Shown: one piece after another, positions 43,281-51,910 of the stretch
Layout: each line of letters opens with the position of its first letter
Numbering within the stretch: the stretch's first letter is position 1
DNA from: Rhizobium sp. NZLR1
GTDB lineage: Bacteria > Pseudomonadota > Alphaproteobacteria > Rhizobiales > Rhizobiaceae
Reading direction: 5' to 3'
NCBI RefSeq assembly: GCF_017357385.1
Contig: NZ_CP071635.1
Span: 1-64,000, forward strand
DNA: 64,000 bases
Program-made: the position numbers and the translations under genes
The notes under the pieces: model-generated
Database searches by the model: none
Told to the model about the DNA's origin: nothing
Seen by the model: only the letters and a program-made list of their open reading frames with translations

Positions 43281-43947
43281 GCGGCCTGCAGCAGCATTTG
43301 CCAAACGCTTGATGATCCCAGTCAGCAATGACACGCTCATCCGCGCGGTGAGAAGAAAATCCATGACGCAGGATGATGCTCTAAACGTCGTCGGCGTTGA
43401 CGATTGGGCTTTCCGCCGCAATCACCGCTATGGCACCGTTGTATGTGATCTTGAGAAGCGAAGGATTATAAAGCTTCTGCCCGATCGGGAGATCGCGACA
43501 GTTTCCACCTTCCTTGCTCAGCACCCCGAAATTGCGATTGTTTCCCGCGACCGAGGCGGGGGCTATCGTGAAGCTGCCGCTAAGGCTTTACCACACGCCG
43601 TTCAGGTCGCAGATCGTTGGCATTTGATGGAGAACGCCAGCGCGGCGTTCCTCGACGTCGTGCGCAAATCCATGCGAGCGATCCGTACCGAAATTGGTGC
43701 TACGACGATCAATCCTGCGCTACTCACCTGCGCTGAACGACTGCAATATGACAGCTATCTGCGGCGTGAGGACGTGAATTCGACGATGACCAAGCTCTCC
43801 TCCGATGGCGTTCCAATAAAGAAATCGTTCGACAACCTGGCTATAGCCGCGGAACAGTTCGCCAGATCGTCCGCGGTCACAGAACCGATGTCTTCCGTGT
43901 CAGACAAAGTTTTCTTGAGGCCATCTTACAGAAGCCGAATTGGCTAA
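43281..43947 (+). pseudogene. ISL3-family transposase fragment
   Basis: The frame contains SNDTLIRAVRRK, VVGVDDWAFRRNHRYGTVVCDLEKRRIIKLLPDRE and AIVSRDRGGGYREAAAKALPHAVQVADRWHLMEN, the DDE core of ISL3-type transposases. The N-terminal zinc-finger region is absent and the C-terminus is cut at about 43900, leaving about 220 of 400-plus residues. Confidence 0.8.
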
Positions 43948-44194
43948 AGCTTTACGTGCATAAGCTACTTATCATATTCCCTGGTGAGCAGAAATGGACG
44001 GACCGATAATTTTCAGGATGCGGCGATAACGACAATTGCGTCCTGTTCATATATCTAAATGAGTAGTGGTTAATTCCGAAGGAAGTTCGGAAATTTCAAA
44101 ATACGCAGCTGCCGGTGCAATGTAGTTTCGGGGCGCCGGCAACATAAAACGATATTTATTCAAAACAAAACATGCAAAAATAGGAGGATAGGTC
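43948..44194. other. AT-rich intergenic region
   Basis: Lower GC than surroundings, no coherent frame and no IS end recognised. Contains A-rich CAAAACAAAACATGCAAAAA just before the ORF at 44195. Confidence 0.35.
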
Positions 44195-44350
44195 GTGAAC
44201 TATCGGAGAATTGTTCTTGCGCGCTTTGCGCAAGCGTTGGCTTGCAACAGAAATCATTCTGCGTGCACCCGCTCAGGCGCCGGGAAGAATTCCACCGCCT
44301 ATTGTGCAGATTCATGCGAGACGCTCCTGATGCCGGACATCGGCAAATAA
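44195..44350 (+). CDS. Possible 51-aa Cys-rich small protein
   Basis: GTG at 44195 has AGGAGG 7 bases upstream and opens 51 codons to TAA at 44350. The product starts VNYRRIVLARFAQALACN and holds five Cys. No homology recognised. Good ribosome-binding site and symbiotic-plasmid context make it a candidate; it could also be a remnant. Confidence 0.35.
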   Translation: MNYRRIVLARFAQALACNRNHSACTRSGAGKNSTAYCADSCETLLMPDIGK

Positions 44351-44400
44351 TGGCGCGCGAGGGGTTGCGCGCAGCCGAGGCAATCTGTGTCGATGCGTAA

Positions 44401-44416
44401 TGGCTTGAGGCTTGCA
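44401..44416 (+). promoter_or_regulatory. Sigma-54-like promoter before 66-aa gene
   Basis: TGGCTTGAGGCTTGCA keeps the invariant TGGC and TTGCA with correct spacing, but has TT where AC is usual. It lies 75 bases before the ATG at 44490. No exact TGT-N10-ACA site was found nearby. Confidence 0.4.
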
Positions 44417-44489
44417 TGCAACCCCTACCATATCCACCCATTGTCGAAATTGTTGACGCTGCCTTTCATATGGCAGAGCGGAGGCTAAG

Positions 44490-44690
44490 ATGACTACGGC
44501 ATGTGATGAGAAACATATCGAATTGAAGCCGATTTCGAGCTGCAGACGAGAAGTCGAAGTCGCGATGGTGGAAATGCTCGTCAGTTTGCAGAAACGTGGA
44601 TGGTCGGCTGCGGAATTGGCACTGGCGCTCGCAGATGCCTCCGAAGATCTCGTCATGCTGATTGCGACCAAAAGGCTTCGACCGAATTAG
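44490..44690 (+). CDS. Small hypothetical protein, 66 aa
   Basis: A soluble helical protein: KPISSCRREVEVAMVEMLVS, then LQKRGWSAAELALALADASEDLVMLI. ATG 44490 follows GGAGG by 6 bases. Its composition and clean start suggest a real gene, and a sigma-54-like box precedes it, so nitrogen-fixation or symbiotic control is possible. Function unknown. Confidence 0.55.
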   Translation: MTTACDEKHIELKPISSCRREVEVAMVEMLVSLQKRGWSAAELALALADASEDLVMLIATKRLRPN

Positions 44691-44768
44691 GTCGTGGTGA
44701 CGATTTAACGGTTTGGGATTCCGCCGGAGGCGCAAATCAGATTCAAGGCTAACTTTTGGAGATCGGCC

Positions 44769-44945
44769 GTGGATTGTGATGCGCTTCGGGATGACCAGTG
44801 GGAACGGATCAAGGATTGTGTGCCGGGCGGCACGAAGGGCAAACGCGGCCCGCGCACGAACAACCGGCTGTTCCTGGACGCGCTGTTGTGGGTGGCCCGT
44901 TCCGGTGGTCGCTGGCGTGACCTGCCCGAACGGCTCGGCGGGCAC
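44769..44945 (+). pseudogene. IS5-family (IS427-like) transposase N-terminal fragment
   Basis: The frame reads MDCDALRDDQWERIKDCVPG, then RGPRTNNRLFLDALLWVARS and GGRWRDLPERLG, the canonical OrfA start of IS427-group elements. It stops matching at 44945, exactly where a 26-base repeat (44936-44961) begins, so another element truncated it. Confidence 0.8.
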
Positions 44946-44961
44946 TGTAAACTTAACGCTG
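44936..44961 (+). repeat. 26-bp repeat, left copy
   Basis: Shared with 49637-49662 in direct orientation with a single mismatch. The core is GTAAACTTAACGCTG. It begins where the IS427 fragment is cut. It could be an IS end of the GTAA class (IS66-like) or a recombination scar bracketing the AbiE-SDR cargo. Confidence 0.6.
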
Positions 44962-44992
44962 CGAAGACAAGATCTGGGAGTGAGGCTTTGGT

Positions 44993-45195
44993 TCATTCGG
45001 CGTGCCGCGCGATTTGGCGCCATGCTTGCATGGCAGTTGCTCGCAATTCTCGATGGTGGGTGGATGGAATATCGTGGCGGGGAACGTTAAAGAGGTTGAC
45101 GATCGGGTCGTGGACGGAAACGAAACGCTGAAGGTGTCGCGCTGACTTGAAGCGCTTCATGATCCTCTCCCGCCGTCGGACGGGTTGATGAGAGG
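44993..45195 (-). pseudogene. IS6-family transposase C-terminal fragment (minus)
   Basis: The minus frame reads SHQPVRRRERIMKRFKSARH then LQRFVSVHDPIVNLFNVPRH, the C-terminus of IS6-type transposases, ending at 44993. The catalytic core is missing. It lies head-to-head with another IS6 fragment at 45210. Confidence 0.75.
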
Positions 45196-45209
45196 GTACT
45201 GTCACATTG

Positions 45210-45628
45210 ATTGAGCGGTAAGGAAATTGAGGTAGCAGCGCACCCATGACCGTGAGTGCACCGACAAGGCGGCCAAGCGCCTGCTGACGCGACTTCTGAA
45301 GAAACAGGGCATGCCGCCAAAGCGTATGATCACCGACATATTGCGCTCCTACGGGGCGGCCAAACGCCAGGTCATGCCGAACGTGGAACACCGCTCGCAT
45401 AAAGGCTTGAACAACCGGGCGGAGAATTCTCACCTGCCGTTGAGAAAACGGGAGCAAACGCGACAGGGTTTCCGGTCGGTTGGCTCATTGCAACATTTCG
45501 TGTCGATCTTCTCCGCCGTCCGAAACCTCTTCGTCCCATCCCAGACCAACCGCTCCGCAGCACAAATTCGAACCCATCGACGCCAGGCAATGGCCGCGTG
45601 GGAAGCCGTGAGTGCACGGCCTGCCTGA
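45210..45628 (+). pseudogene. IS6-family transposase C-terminal fragment (plus)
   Basis: The plus frame gives KRLLTRLLKKQGMPPKRMIT, DILRSYGAAKRQVMPNVEHR, SHKGLNNRAENSHLPLRKRE and HFVSIFSAVRNLFVP, ending ARPA at 45628. It lacks the N-terminus and first catalytic Asp. Related to the fragment at 26490. Confidence 0.8.
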
Positions 45629-45894
45629 AAAGCGCAGGCTCGGCCTCACGTGGCCACATTCAAACAACGTGACAACGTCCGGCGAAGAGCTTTTCACGCC
45701 ATAGGGCCATGCCTGGCCTTTTTGAGGGAACGAGCGTCTGACGGCTCAGGAAACAGCCCGCGTCACGGAATTGAAATTCGGCATGCGCAGCGTCGCCTTT
45801 CGCTTTGGCGAGGAGTCCCTCCCGGCGCGCAAAGCGAAGGTCCGCGCCGCGGCTGGATTTGCAAGCGATGGAGAGAAATCATGTTGGAAAATCC
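45629..45894. other. Gap between IS6 debris and AbiE locus
   Basis: No convincing gene; the frame across 45650-45982 has poor protein character. Presumably the boundary of an inserted AbiE module. Confidence 0.35.
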
Positions 45895-45986
45895 GCATGT
45901 AGCGCGGATATTCGAACATGAATTACCTGTTAAAACAAAGCGTGTTGCAATGTCTGCACATAGAGCGGATAATTGGACATGATTCA
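45895..45986 (+). promoter_or_regulatory. Direct repeats at the AbiE promoter
   Basis: Two ~30-base repeats 62 bases apart (45895-45924 and 45957-45986), both containing a GCGGATA(T/A)T(C/T)G(A/G)ACATGA core. The second overlaps the antitoxin start. AbiEi-type antitoxins autoregulate by binding repeats in their promoter, so these are probable operators. Confidence 0.55.
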
Positions 45987-46806
45987 CGATAAACGGGCCG
46001 CGCTTTCCGCCTATACATCAAACTTGCTCTCCCAGGGGCGGGTGGTTTTTGATGGCCGAGAGGCGATCGAAGCGCTGGGCATCAATCGTGGCGCGTTCCT
46101 GGACTCAGCCGAGCGTTTGCAGCGTCGAAAACTACTCCTCAACCCGCGCCACGACTTCTATATCGTGGTCCCTCCACAATTCATGTCATTGGGCGCTCCG
46201 CCACCAACCTGGTACATTGACGCGCTGATGCGCCATGAGGGGAATTCCTATTATGTCGGTCTGCTTAAGGCTGCCGAACTGCACGGTGCCACGCATCAGG
46301 CCGTGATGGAGTTTCAAGTCGTGTCGGCCAAACGGCTCCCCAAGATCAGGGCCGGTCGCAACCGCGTCGTCTTCTACTACCGAAAGGATATGGAGACCGT
46401 CGCCGCGGGCGTTGTCGACAAGAAAACCGAGACAGGTTCGATGAGAGTGTCGTCACCAGCTCTCACAGCGCTCGACATTCTGCGGTATTCTCGTGGCGCC
46501 GGCGGTCTTGATAACATCTTCACTGTCCTCAGGGATATCGCGCCGCAGATTGATTTCGAAAGCCTGACCAACCTGTCGCGCGTCACCGAACGGCCGGTCG
46601 TGCAGCGCCTCGGCTACCTTCTCGACAGGCTGGGTCACGGCCCACGCCTGGCGTCGATGCGTATCGCCTTGGAAGACCGCGGCAACCTGCCCTGGACGGA
46701 GCTGGACCGCAAAGAAGCCGGCGATCCCGACTTTTCTACTGAAGTGCTTGAGCGCGACCCGCGTTGGCGGGTCATCGTCCGCCGCTATCCGGAGGCCGAT
46801 GAATGA
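45979..46806 (+). CDS. abiEi: AbiEi-type antitoxin (type IV TA / abortive infection)
   Basis: A 275-residue antitoxin and autorepressor. The N-terminal winged-helix region is AYTSNLLSQGRVVFDGREAIEALGINRGAFLDSAERLQRRKLL. The AbiEi C-terminal domain includes YYVGLLKAAELHGATHQAVMEFQVVSAKRLPKI and TALDILRYSRGAGGLDNI. The ATG at 45979 sits at the second promoter repeat. Its stop overlaps the toxin start by four bases (ATGA at 46803), the standard abiE layout. Neutralises the toxin without direct binding in characterised systems. Confidence 0.88.
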   Translation: MIHDKRAALSAYTSNLLSQGRVVFDGREAIEALGINRGAFLDSAERLQRRKLLLNPRHDFYIVVPPQFMSLGAPPPTWYIDALMRHEGNSYYVGLLKAAELHGATHQAVMEFQVVSAKRLPKIRAGRNRVVFYYRKDMETVAAGVVDKKTETGSMRVSSPALTALDILRYSRGAGGLDNIFTVLRDIAPQIDFESLTNLSRVTERPVVQRLGYLLDRLGHGPRLASMRIALEDRGNLPWTELDRKEAGDPDFSTEVLERDPRWRVIVRRYPEADE

Positions 46807-47663
46807 TACCAGCTCAGAATATTGTCGCGTGGGGCAATGTCGCGCCTTGGGCCGATCAACGTCAGATCGAACAGGATCTGATTATCAGCCGGGCGGTGGT
46901 CGCGATATTCACCGACCCCTTCTTGCGCGAAGCCTTGAGGTTTCGCGGCGGCACAGCCCTCAACAAACTGCACTTCCCGGCTCCGCTGCGCTACTCGGAA
47001 GACATTGATCTCGTGCGCACAGAGGCCGGGCCGATCGGCCCGGTCCTGGACGCCTTGCGTGTCGTCCTCGAGCCGTGGCTTGGACACGGTCAGTACGAGT
47101 CAAGTCCGGTCGCACCCAAGTTGAAATTCCGGATTGAGGCCGAGGACGGCGGCGGCGTCCCCATCCGCCTCAAGGTCGAAACCAACATCAGCGAGATCGA
47201 AGCGTATGATCGGCCGATCGACTTGCCGTTCGGCGTGACCAATCCATGGTTCACCGGGAATGCGTCCGTCCCGACATTCTCCCGTGAGGAAATGTTGGCC
47301 ACCAAGCTGCGCGCGCTGCTGCAGCGGGAGAAGGGTCGCGATCTCTATGACCTGGCGCATGGCCTGGAGACGTTTGAGGGCCTGAATGTGGAGAAAGTGG
47401 CTGACTTTTTTGGCCGCTACGTCGCACTTTCGGGCCAGGTCATCACGCGGGCACAGGTTGAGCAACGGATGTTCGCGAAGCTTGCCCGGCCGCGCTTTCT
47501 GTCCGACATGCAGCCATTGCTTCCGACACAGCAGGCCGAAGCGCTGACCGACCAAACGACCCTCCAGTCATCTACTAGCGTTTTTGCGGCATTCATCGAA
47601 CGCTTGCCCGGTGACACGTGGTTACGCACCGCTGAAATGCGCAAGCGCTTCGGCGTGGTGTAG
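46803..47663 (+). CDS. abiEii: AbiEii-type nucleotidyltransferase toxin
   Basis: A 286-residue DUF1814/AbiEii nucleotidyltransferase. The core motif is LRFRGGTALNKLHF at about residues 44-57, followed by RYSEDIDLVRTEAG carrying the SxDxD metal ligands. The Lys-rich helix TKLRALLQREKGRDLYDLAHGLE supplies the conserved K and D residues. Such toxins arrest growth, in characterised cases by tRNA 3'-end modification, and give phage defence. Translationally coupled to the antitoxin. Confidence 0.9.
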   Translation: MIPAQNIVAWGNVAPWADQRQIEQDLIISRAVVAIFTDPFLREALRFRGGTALNKLHFPAPLRYSEDIDLVRTEAGPIGPVLDALRVVLEPWLGHGQYESSPVAPKLKFRIEAEDGGGVPIRLKVETNISEIEAYDRPIDLPFGVTNPWFTGNASVPTFSREEMLATKLRALLQREKGRDLYDLAHGLETFEGLNVEKVADFFGRYVALSGQVITRAQVEQRMFAKLARPRFLSDMQPLLPTQQAEALTDQTTLQSSTSVFAAFIERLPGDTWLRTAEMRKRFGVV

Positions 47664-47702
47664 AGATATGAATTGGAACGATGACGTCGAGGGTGGCCTG
47701 GG

Positions 47703-48655
47703 ATGAGCGACGGAACGAGAGAAGAGGAGCCGCCGACGCACTATCTTCGCCAGGACAATGATGGGTCCGGGACGCAGGTGTGGCGTATCCAAGACTCTGA
47801 GGCAGTGAGGCTGGGTGTTTCCAATCCCGAGCAGGGCGCGGGGACCTATATTAAAAGGGGCAAACGGGCCTCGATTTGGGCGGCATTTCGAGAAGACACT
47901 CCTTGGTTTACTCCTGGCGGACCCGAGACCGGGCCGTTTCATCGCCTCGATCTCCCGCCAGCTCACTACTATCGTCGCATCGCCAGGCCGCTAAATGGCA
48001 GCTTCGCCCATCCTAAAAACCCCGGCGCCGGCGAAGAGCGCGACACGATTGCCGTAGGTGCTGGTCAAGCGCGCGCTCTGACGCATCATCTCGATCGCAT
48101 CTGCCAAACCGTCCATCCCCATACCGAAACGCTGGGTGTTTACGGTCACGAAATCCGCAACCTGCTGATCCTTGCAGCGACCGAGGTCGAAGCGCATTGG
48201 CGGGGGGCCTGGTCGCGAACGGTAGGTCGGGCCAGAAACTCAACACGAACGACTATGTGCGGTTGCTACCGGTCATGCGCCTCGATCAGTATGCGGTCGG
48301 CTTTCGTCCCTATCCGTGGCTAACGCCTATTCGCCCCTTCGCCGGGTGGAATTCTCAAGATCCCACCAAGACTCTCCCCTGGTACGACGCTTATAACCGG
48401 GTCAAACACGATAGAGAAACACAATTCAGTGACGCGCGGCTCGAACACACGTTCAACGCCGTCGCCGCATGTGTGATTATGCTTGCAGCTCAATATACCC
48501 CTTCGATCGGCTTGGGTGGTCACTCGGATCTGAGCTCTTTTTTCCAGTTTGCCGAGACGCCGGAATGGACACCAGAACAAAGCTACGCGAGCATCTCACA
48601 CGACCAAGATGGCCGCTGGGTGCCGGTTGATCACCCAGCGCTCGTACGCAAGTAA
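47703..48655 (+). pseudogene. Third gene of AbiE locus, frameshifted at a G-run
   Basis: Two frames form one protein. 47703 to about 48205 encodes a part ending with YGHEIRNLLILAATEVEAHW, and 48200-48655 continues with GRSGQKLNTNDYVRLLPVMR, then PWYDAYNRVKHDRETQFSDA. The switch falls at GGCGGGGGGCC (48200-48210), where one extra G would restore about 317 codons. R-N-L-L and NRVKHDR segments give a HEPN-like look (RxxxxH-type), which is inference. Could be a null mutation, phase variation, slippage or sequencing error. It starts 40 bases after the toxin and was probably co-transcribed. Confidence 0.65.
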
Positions 48656-48842
48656 TGAGACTGGATATCGGGGGAGGGGGCGGCGCGGGCAATCATGGAC
48701 ATCGATCAGGGTGGACGAGTCATCCTTGCGCATGTGAGTGTAGCTGCTGCTGAATGACGTCTGTGTGGACGTCGATGCGATAATATTTGAGCGTAGGCAA
48801 ACGTACATCTTGCGCCAAACGCTTTCTCATTTATGAGGCATG

Positions 48843-48858
48843 ATACATCTAGATGTAT
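48843..48858. promoter_or_regulatory. 16-bp perfect palindrome before SDR gene
   Basis: ATACATCTAGATGTAT, perfectly symmetric, immediately upstream of the GAGG Shine-Dalgarno for the ATG at 48868. Likely operator of an unidentified regulator. Confidence 0.5.
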
Positions 48859-48867
48859 GAGGGTCTT

Positions 48868-49602
48868 ATGGCAACCGGATACATGCTGTTGACAGGCGCA
48901 AGCCGCGGGATTGGCCACGCAACGGTAAAGCTCTTTCAGGAGAAAGGCTGGCGCATCCTCACAGTGTCGCGTCAGCCATTTTCAGAGGAATGCGCATGGC
49001 CGACTGCAAGGGAGAGTCATATCCAGGCTGATCTTGCAGATCTCTCTCAGATCGGCCGGCTTGTCGCAGCGGTTAGGGAGCGTCTTCCTGATGGGAAGCT
49101 TCACGCACTGGTCAACAATGCCGGCATTTCGCCCAAAGGCCCGGGCGGATCAAGGCTGGGCGTTGTCGGAACCGATGCTGAAACCTGGACGAAAGTGCTG
49201 AACGTCAATCTGATCTCGACGGCGCTGCTCGCGCGGGCGCTCCTGCCGGAGCTTGAGGCGGCCAAGGGTCTCATTGTCAATGTGACTTCGATCGCGGGCT
49301 CACGCGTTCATCCTTTTGCCGGCGTTGCGTATGCGGCGTCAAAAGCCGGCCTCGCTTCCTTGACCCGCGAGCTCGCCCATGAGTTCGGCCCGCGTGGTGT
49401 GCGTGCAAACGCGATCGCTCCGGGCGAAATCGAAACCTCAATCCTGTCGCCGGGCACCAACGCATTGGTCGAGCAAGAAGTCCCGATGGCTCGGCTTGGA
49501 ACGCCCCGCGAAGTGGCAGAAACAATATACTTTTTATGCAGTGACGCCTCCTCGTACATCAATGGCGCCGAAATCCACATCAACGGCGGACAGCATGTCT
49601 GA
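48868..49602 (+). CDS. Short-chain dehydrogenase/reductase
   Basis: A 244-residue classical SDR, NAD(P)-dependent. It has TGASRGIGHATVKLF at the N-terminus (cofactor), ALVNNAGISPKGPGG (NNAG), NVTSIAGSRVHPFAGVAYAASKAGL containing the catalytic Ser, Tyr and Lys, and C-terminal YINGAEIHINGGQHV. ATG 48868 has GAGG just upstream; the in-frame ATG at 48853 lies in the palindrome. Substrate unknown. Sits inside the interval bracketed by the 26-bp repeats, after the AbiE genes. Confidence 0.88.
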   Translation: MATGYMLLTGASRGIGHATVKLFQEKGWRILTVSRQPFSEECAWPTARESHIQADLADLSQIGRLVAAVRERLPDGKLHALVNNAGISPKGPGGSRLGVVGTDAETWTKVLNVNLISTALLARALLPELEAAKGLIVNVTSIAGSRVHPFAGVAYAASKAGLASLTRELAHEFGPRGVRANAIAPGEIETSILSPGTNALVEQEVPMARLGTPREVAETIYFLCSDASSYINGAEIHINGGQHV

Positions 49603-49636
49603 TCTGCCGAGGGGAGGGGCGGTCGTGGAATGCGAT

Positions 49637-49662
49637 CGGCGGGCACCGTAAACTTAACGCTG
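49637..49662 (+). repeat. 26-bp repeat, right copy
   Basis: Second copy of the 26-mer at 44936-44961, same orientation, one mismatch. Located 35 bases after the SDR stop. The pair encloses about 4.7 kb including AbiE and the SDR. Confidence 0.6.
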
Positions 49663-49793
49663 TGCGCAGATAGCCGTATTGGCGCGGAGCCGCCAAGCGA
49701 GCGGGCATTGGGTGGAGGCCGGATCACGGTCGATAACGTACGCCCTCGGCCGTCATACCCTCGACAGACGAAACATCCGTCACTCGATCCCCA

Positions 49794-50033
49794 CTAGCGA
49801 CCAGAAGCTCTCGCCTTCTTTGGGGCCGAAATACCGCTTTCCCGCTCAAGCTTTTTGCGAGCGAGTTTACGGACGCGCCTGATACCCTCGGCCTTCTCAC
49901 GAGCACGTTTTTCGGACGGCTTTTCAAAACGCTCCCGAAGTCGAGCCTCCCGGAAAACGCCCTCGCGCTGCAACTTCTTTTTCAAAAAACGGAGCGCTTG
50001 CTCAACGTTATTATCACGTACCAAAACTTGCAT
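49794..50033 (-). CDS. rpsU: 30S ribosomal protein S21, plasmid-type copy
   Basis: A 79-residue basic protein. [20 protein letters not shown] then [20 protein letters not shown], matching S21, with an Arg/Lys-rich tail. ATG 50033 gives the family N-terminus; the longer frame to 50075 adds unrelated residues. S21 sits near the mRNA exit of the small subunit and affects initiation. Rhizobia carry several rpsU copies, so this is probably a paralogue. Confidence 0.92.
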   Translation of the reverse strand: MQVLVRDNNVEQALRFLKKKLQREGVFREARLRERFEKPSEKRAREKAEGIRRVRKLARKKLERESGISAPKKARASGR

Positions 50034-50318
50034 TCTAAACTCCCTAGGATCACTGACGCGCCTCATTAGATCCATGTGCTTTTACGAGCAAGGCTTGGAA
50101 GACCGATTGCCTAAATTCTTTGTCGTCACTGTTTCATGGCACGATCGCGAATGGGCTAGAGGTAAGCCTTGCCAGCGGTTGATGGGTCAGAAGTTCATAT
50201 CCTTTGAAGACCGGTGAGCTTTCGGTGTCCATATTGTTCAAACTCCGACTTTTTTGATGGTGCCATTTCCGTGGCGATCTGCTGATTTACAATCCATTGC
50301 CAATGGCTTCCTGAGGAC

Positions 50319-50939
50319 CTATTGAAGATTGCGGATTCTCGCCTGCGCTGTCGCGACGATCCATTGCTTTGTTCTCAGTTCCGGATTTTCATGCCGCATG
50401 ATGTCGGTCACGACCGCGACGCTATCCGCCCCGTGAGCAAGGGCGTCTTCGATCCGTTCGACATTCAACCCGCCGATGGCGACCAGAGGCAGGTCGCCGA
50501 TGCGCGATTTCCATTCGCTCAGCCGCGTCAGCCCTTGCGGCGCCCATTTCATCTGCTTGAGGATCGTCGTGTAGACCGGACCGAGTGCGATATAATCAGG
50601 CCTCGCTGCCAGTGCGGTTTCCAGCTCGCGTTCGTCGTGCGTTGAGAGGCCGAGTTTCAGGCCACTCGCTCGGATCGCGTCGAGGTCCGCTGTCGCAAGA
50701 TCCTCCTGGCCGAGGTGTACGAAGCCGCAACCTTCCTCGATCGCAAGCCGCCAGTGGTCGTTGACGACCAGCTGAGATTGATGTTTAGCGCAGACTGCAA
50801 CTGCGCGACGGATCTCGGCGCGTAGTTCAGTCTCCGGACGATCCTTGATGCGCAACTGCACCAGCTTGACGCCAAGCGGCACCAGCCGGGCAATCCACTC
50901 GGCGCTGTCGACGATCAGGTAGAACGGATCGAGCTTCAT
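50319..50939 (-). CDS. thiE: Thiamine-phosphate synthase
   Basis: A 206-residue TIM-barrel enzyme joining HMP-PP and the thiazole phosphate to thiamine phosphate. Seen are [13 protein letters not shown] (substrate Arg/Lys), [53 protein letters not shown] and [13 protein letters not shown]. Last gene of the thiC operon; its ATG overlaps the thiG stop by four bases. A partial copy of its first codons lies at 8482-8598. Confidence 0.93.
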   Translation of the reverse strand: MKLDPFYLIVDSAEWIARLVPLGVKLVQLRIKDRPETELRAEIRRAVAVCAKHQSQLVVNDHWRLAIEEGCGFVHLGQEDLATADLDAIRASGLKLGLSTHDERELETALAARPDYIALGPVYTTILKQMKWAPQGLTRLSEWKSRIGDLPLVAIGGLNVERIEDALAHGADSVAVVTDIMRHENPELRTKQWIVATAQARIRNLQ

Positions 50940-51709
50940 GTGAACACCGCCTTTCCGATCACCGGCGTGGAGGGGACGGCCATGTCGCGCGGCTCCAGCA
51001 CGCCAGCGTCAAAGGCCTGCTTGCCGGCGGCGATTGCCGCGGCAAAGGCGGCTGCCATCGCCGCGGGATCTCCGGCGCCGGCAACGGCGGTGTTGAGCAG
51101 AACCGCATCGAAACCGAGCTCCATGACTGCCGTTGCGTGCGACGGCCGACCGATGCCGGCATCGACGATCAGCGACACGTCAGGGAAATGGGCCCGCATT
51201 GCTCTGAGCGCTGTCGGATTGAGCGGCCCGGCGGCACTGCCGATCGGAGCGCACCAAGGCATCAGCACCTTGCAGCCGGCCTCCAGCAGTCGTTCGGCCA
51301 CGACCAGATCGTCGGTCGTGTACGGGAAGACTTCGAAACCTTCGTTGACGAGAATGCGAGCCGCCTCGACGAGGCCGAAGACATCCGGCTGTAGCGTATC
51401 ATGGTTGCCGATGACCTCGAGCTTGATCCAGTCGGTGGCGAATAGCTCGCGTGCCATCCTTGCGGTCAGCACCGCTTCCCCGACGCTGTGGCAACCTGCA
51501 GTGTTGGGAAGGATACGAACGCCGAGTGCGCGGATCATCTCGAAGAAGGCGCCCCCAGTGCGGCCGCCAGACATCTCACGACGAAGCGAGACGGTGACTA
51601 TTTCCGTCGCCGATTGCCTGACAGCCTCGGAGAGGACGGCAGGAGAGGGGTATCGCGCTGTGCCGAGCAGCAGACGGGAGTTTATTTCGGATCCATAAAG
51701 CGTCAGCAT
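50936..51709 (-). CDS. thiG: Thiazole synthase
   Basis: A 257-residue barrel enzyme making the thiazole ring from DXP, dehydroglycine and ThiS-thiocarboxylate. It begins [22 protein letters not shown] and contains [53 protein letters not shown] and [20 protein letters not shown]. Four bases separate it from thiS. The last ~80 codons are duplicated at 8599-8840. Confidence 0.95.
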   Translation of the reverse strand: MLTLYGSEINSRLLLGTARYPSPAVLSEAVRQSATEIVTVSLRREMSGGRTGGAFFEMIRALGVRILPNTAGCHSVGEAVLTARMARELFATDWIKLEVIGNHDTLQPDVFGLVEAARILVNEGFEVFPYTTDDLVVAERLLEAGCKVLMPWCAPIGSAAGPLNPTALRAMRAHFPDVSLIVDAGIGRPSHATAVMELGFDAVLLNTAVAGAGDPAAMAAAFAAAIAAGKQAFDAGVLEPRDMAVPSTPVIGKAVFT

Positions 51710-51712
51710 CCG

Positions 51713-51910
51713 TCAGCCTCCTTGCATCGGCGACAGGATTTCGATCCTGTCATTGTCGTTGAGCGAACGATTGAACCGGTCTTCGCGATGGACCAGCTCA
51801 CCGTTGACGGCTGTCGCCAGCCAGTCACCCTCGTATTCCATCAGGACTAAAAGCTCCGACAGCGTCTCAGCCGCGACATCCTGGGCCTCGCCATTAACGA
51901 TCACTTTCAT
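51713..51910 (-). CDS. thiS: Sulfur carrier protein ThiS
   Basis: A 65-residue ubiquitin-like carrier starting MKVIVNGEAQDVAAETLSEL and ending SPMQGG. The terminal Gly-Gly is the site of thiocarboxylate formation. Its start overlaps the thiO stop by four bases (ATGA), so it is translationally coupled. Confidence 0.95.
   Translation of the reverse strand: MKVIVNGEAQDVAAETLSELLVLMEYEGDWLATAVNGELVHREDRFNRSLNDNDRIEILSPMQGG

Noticed and set aside
45650..45982. 110-codon ORF before abiEi
   Set aside because: Poor protein character, no ribosome-binding site, and it overlaps the AbiE promoter repeats.
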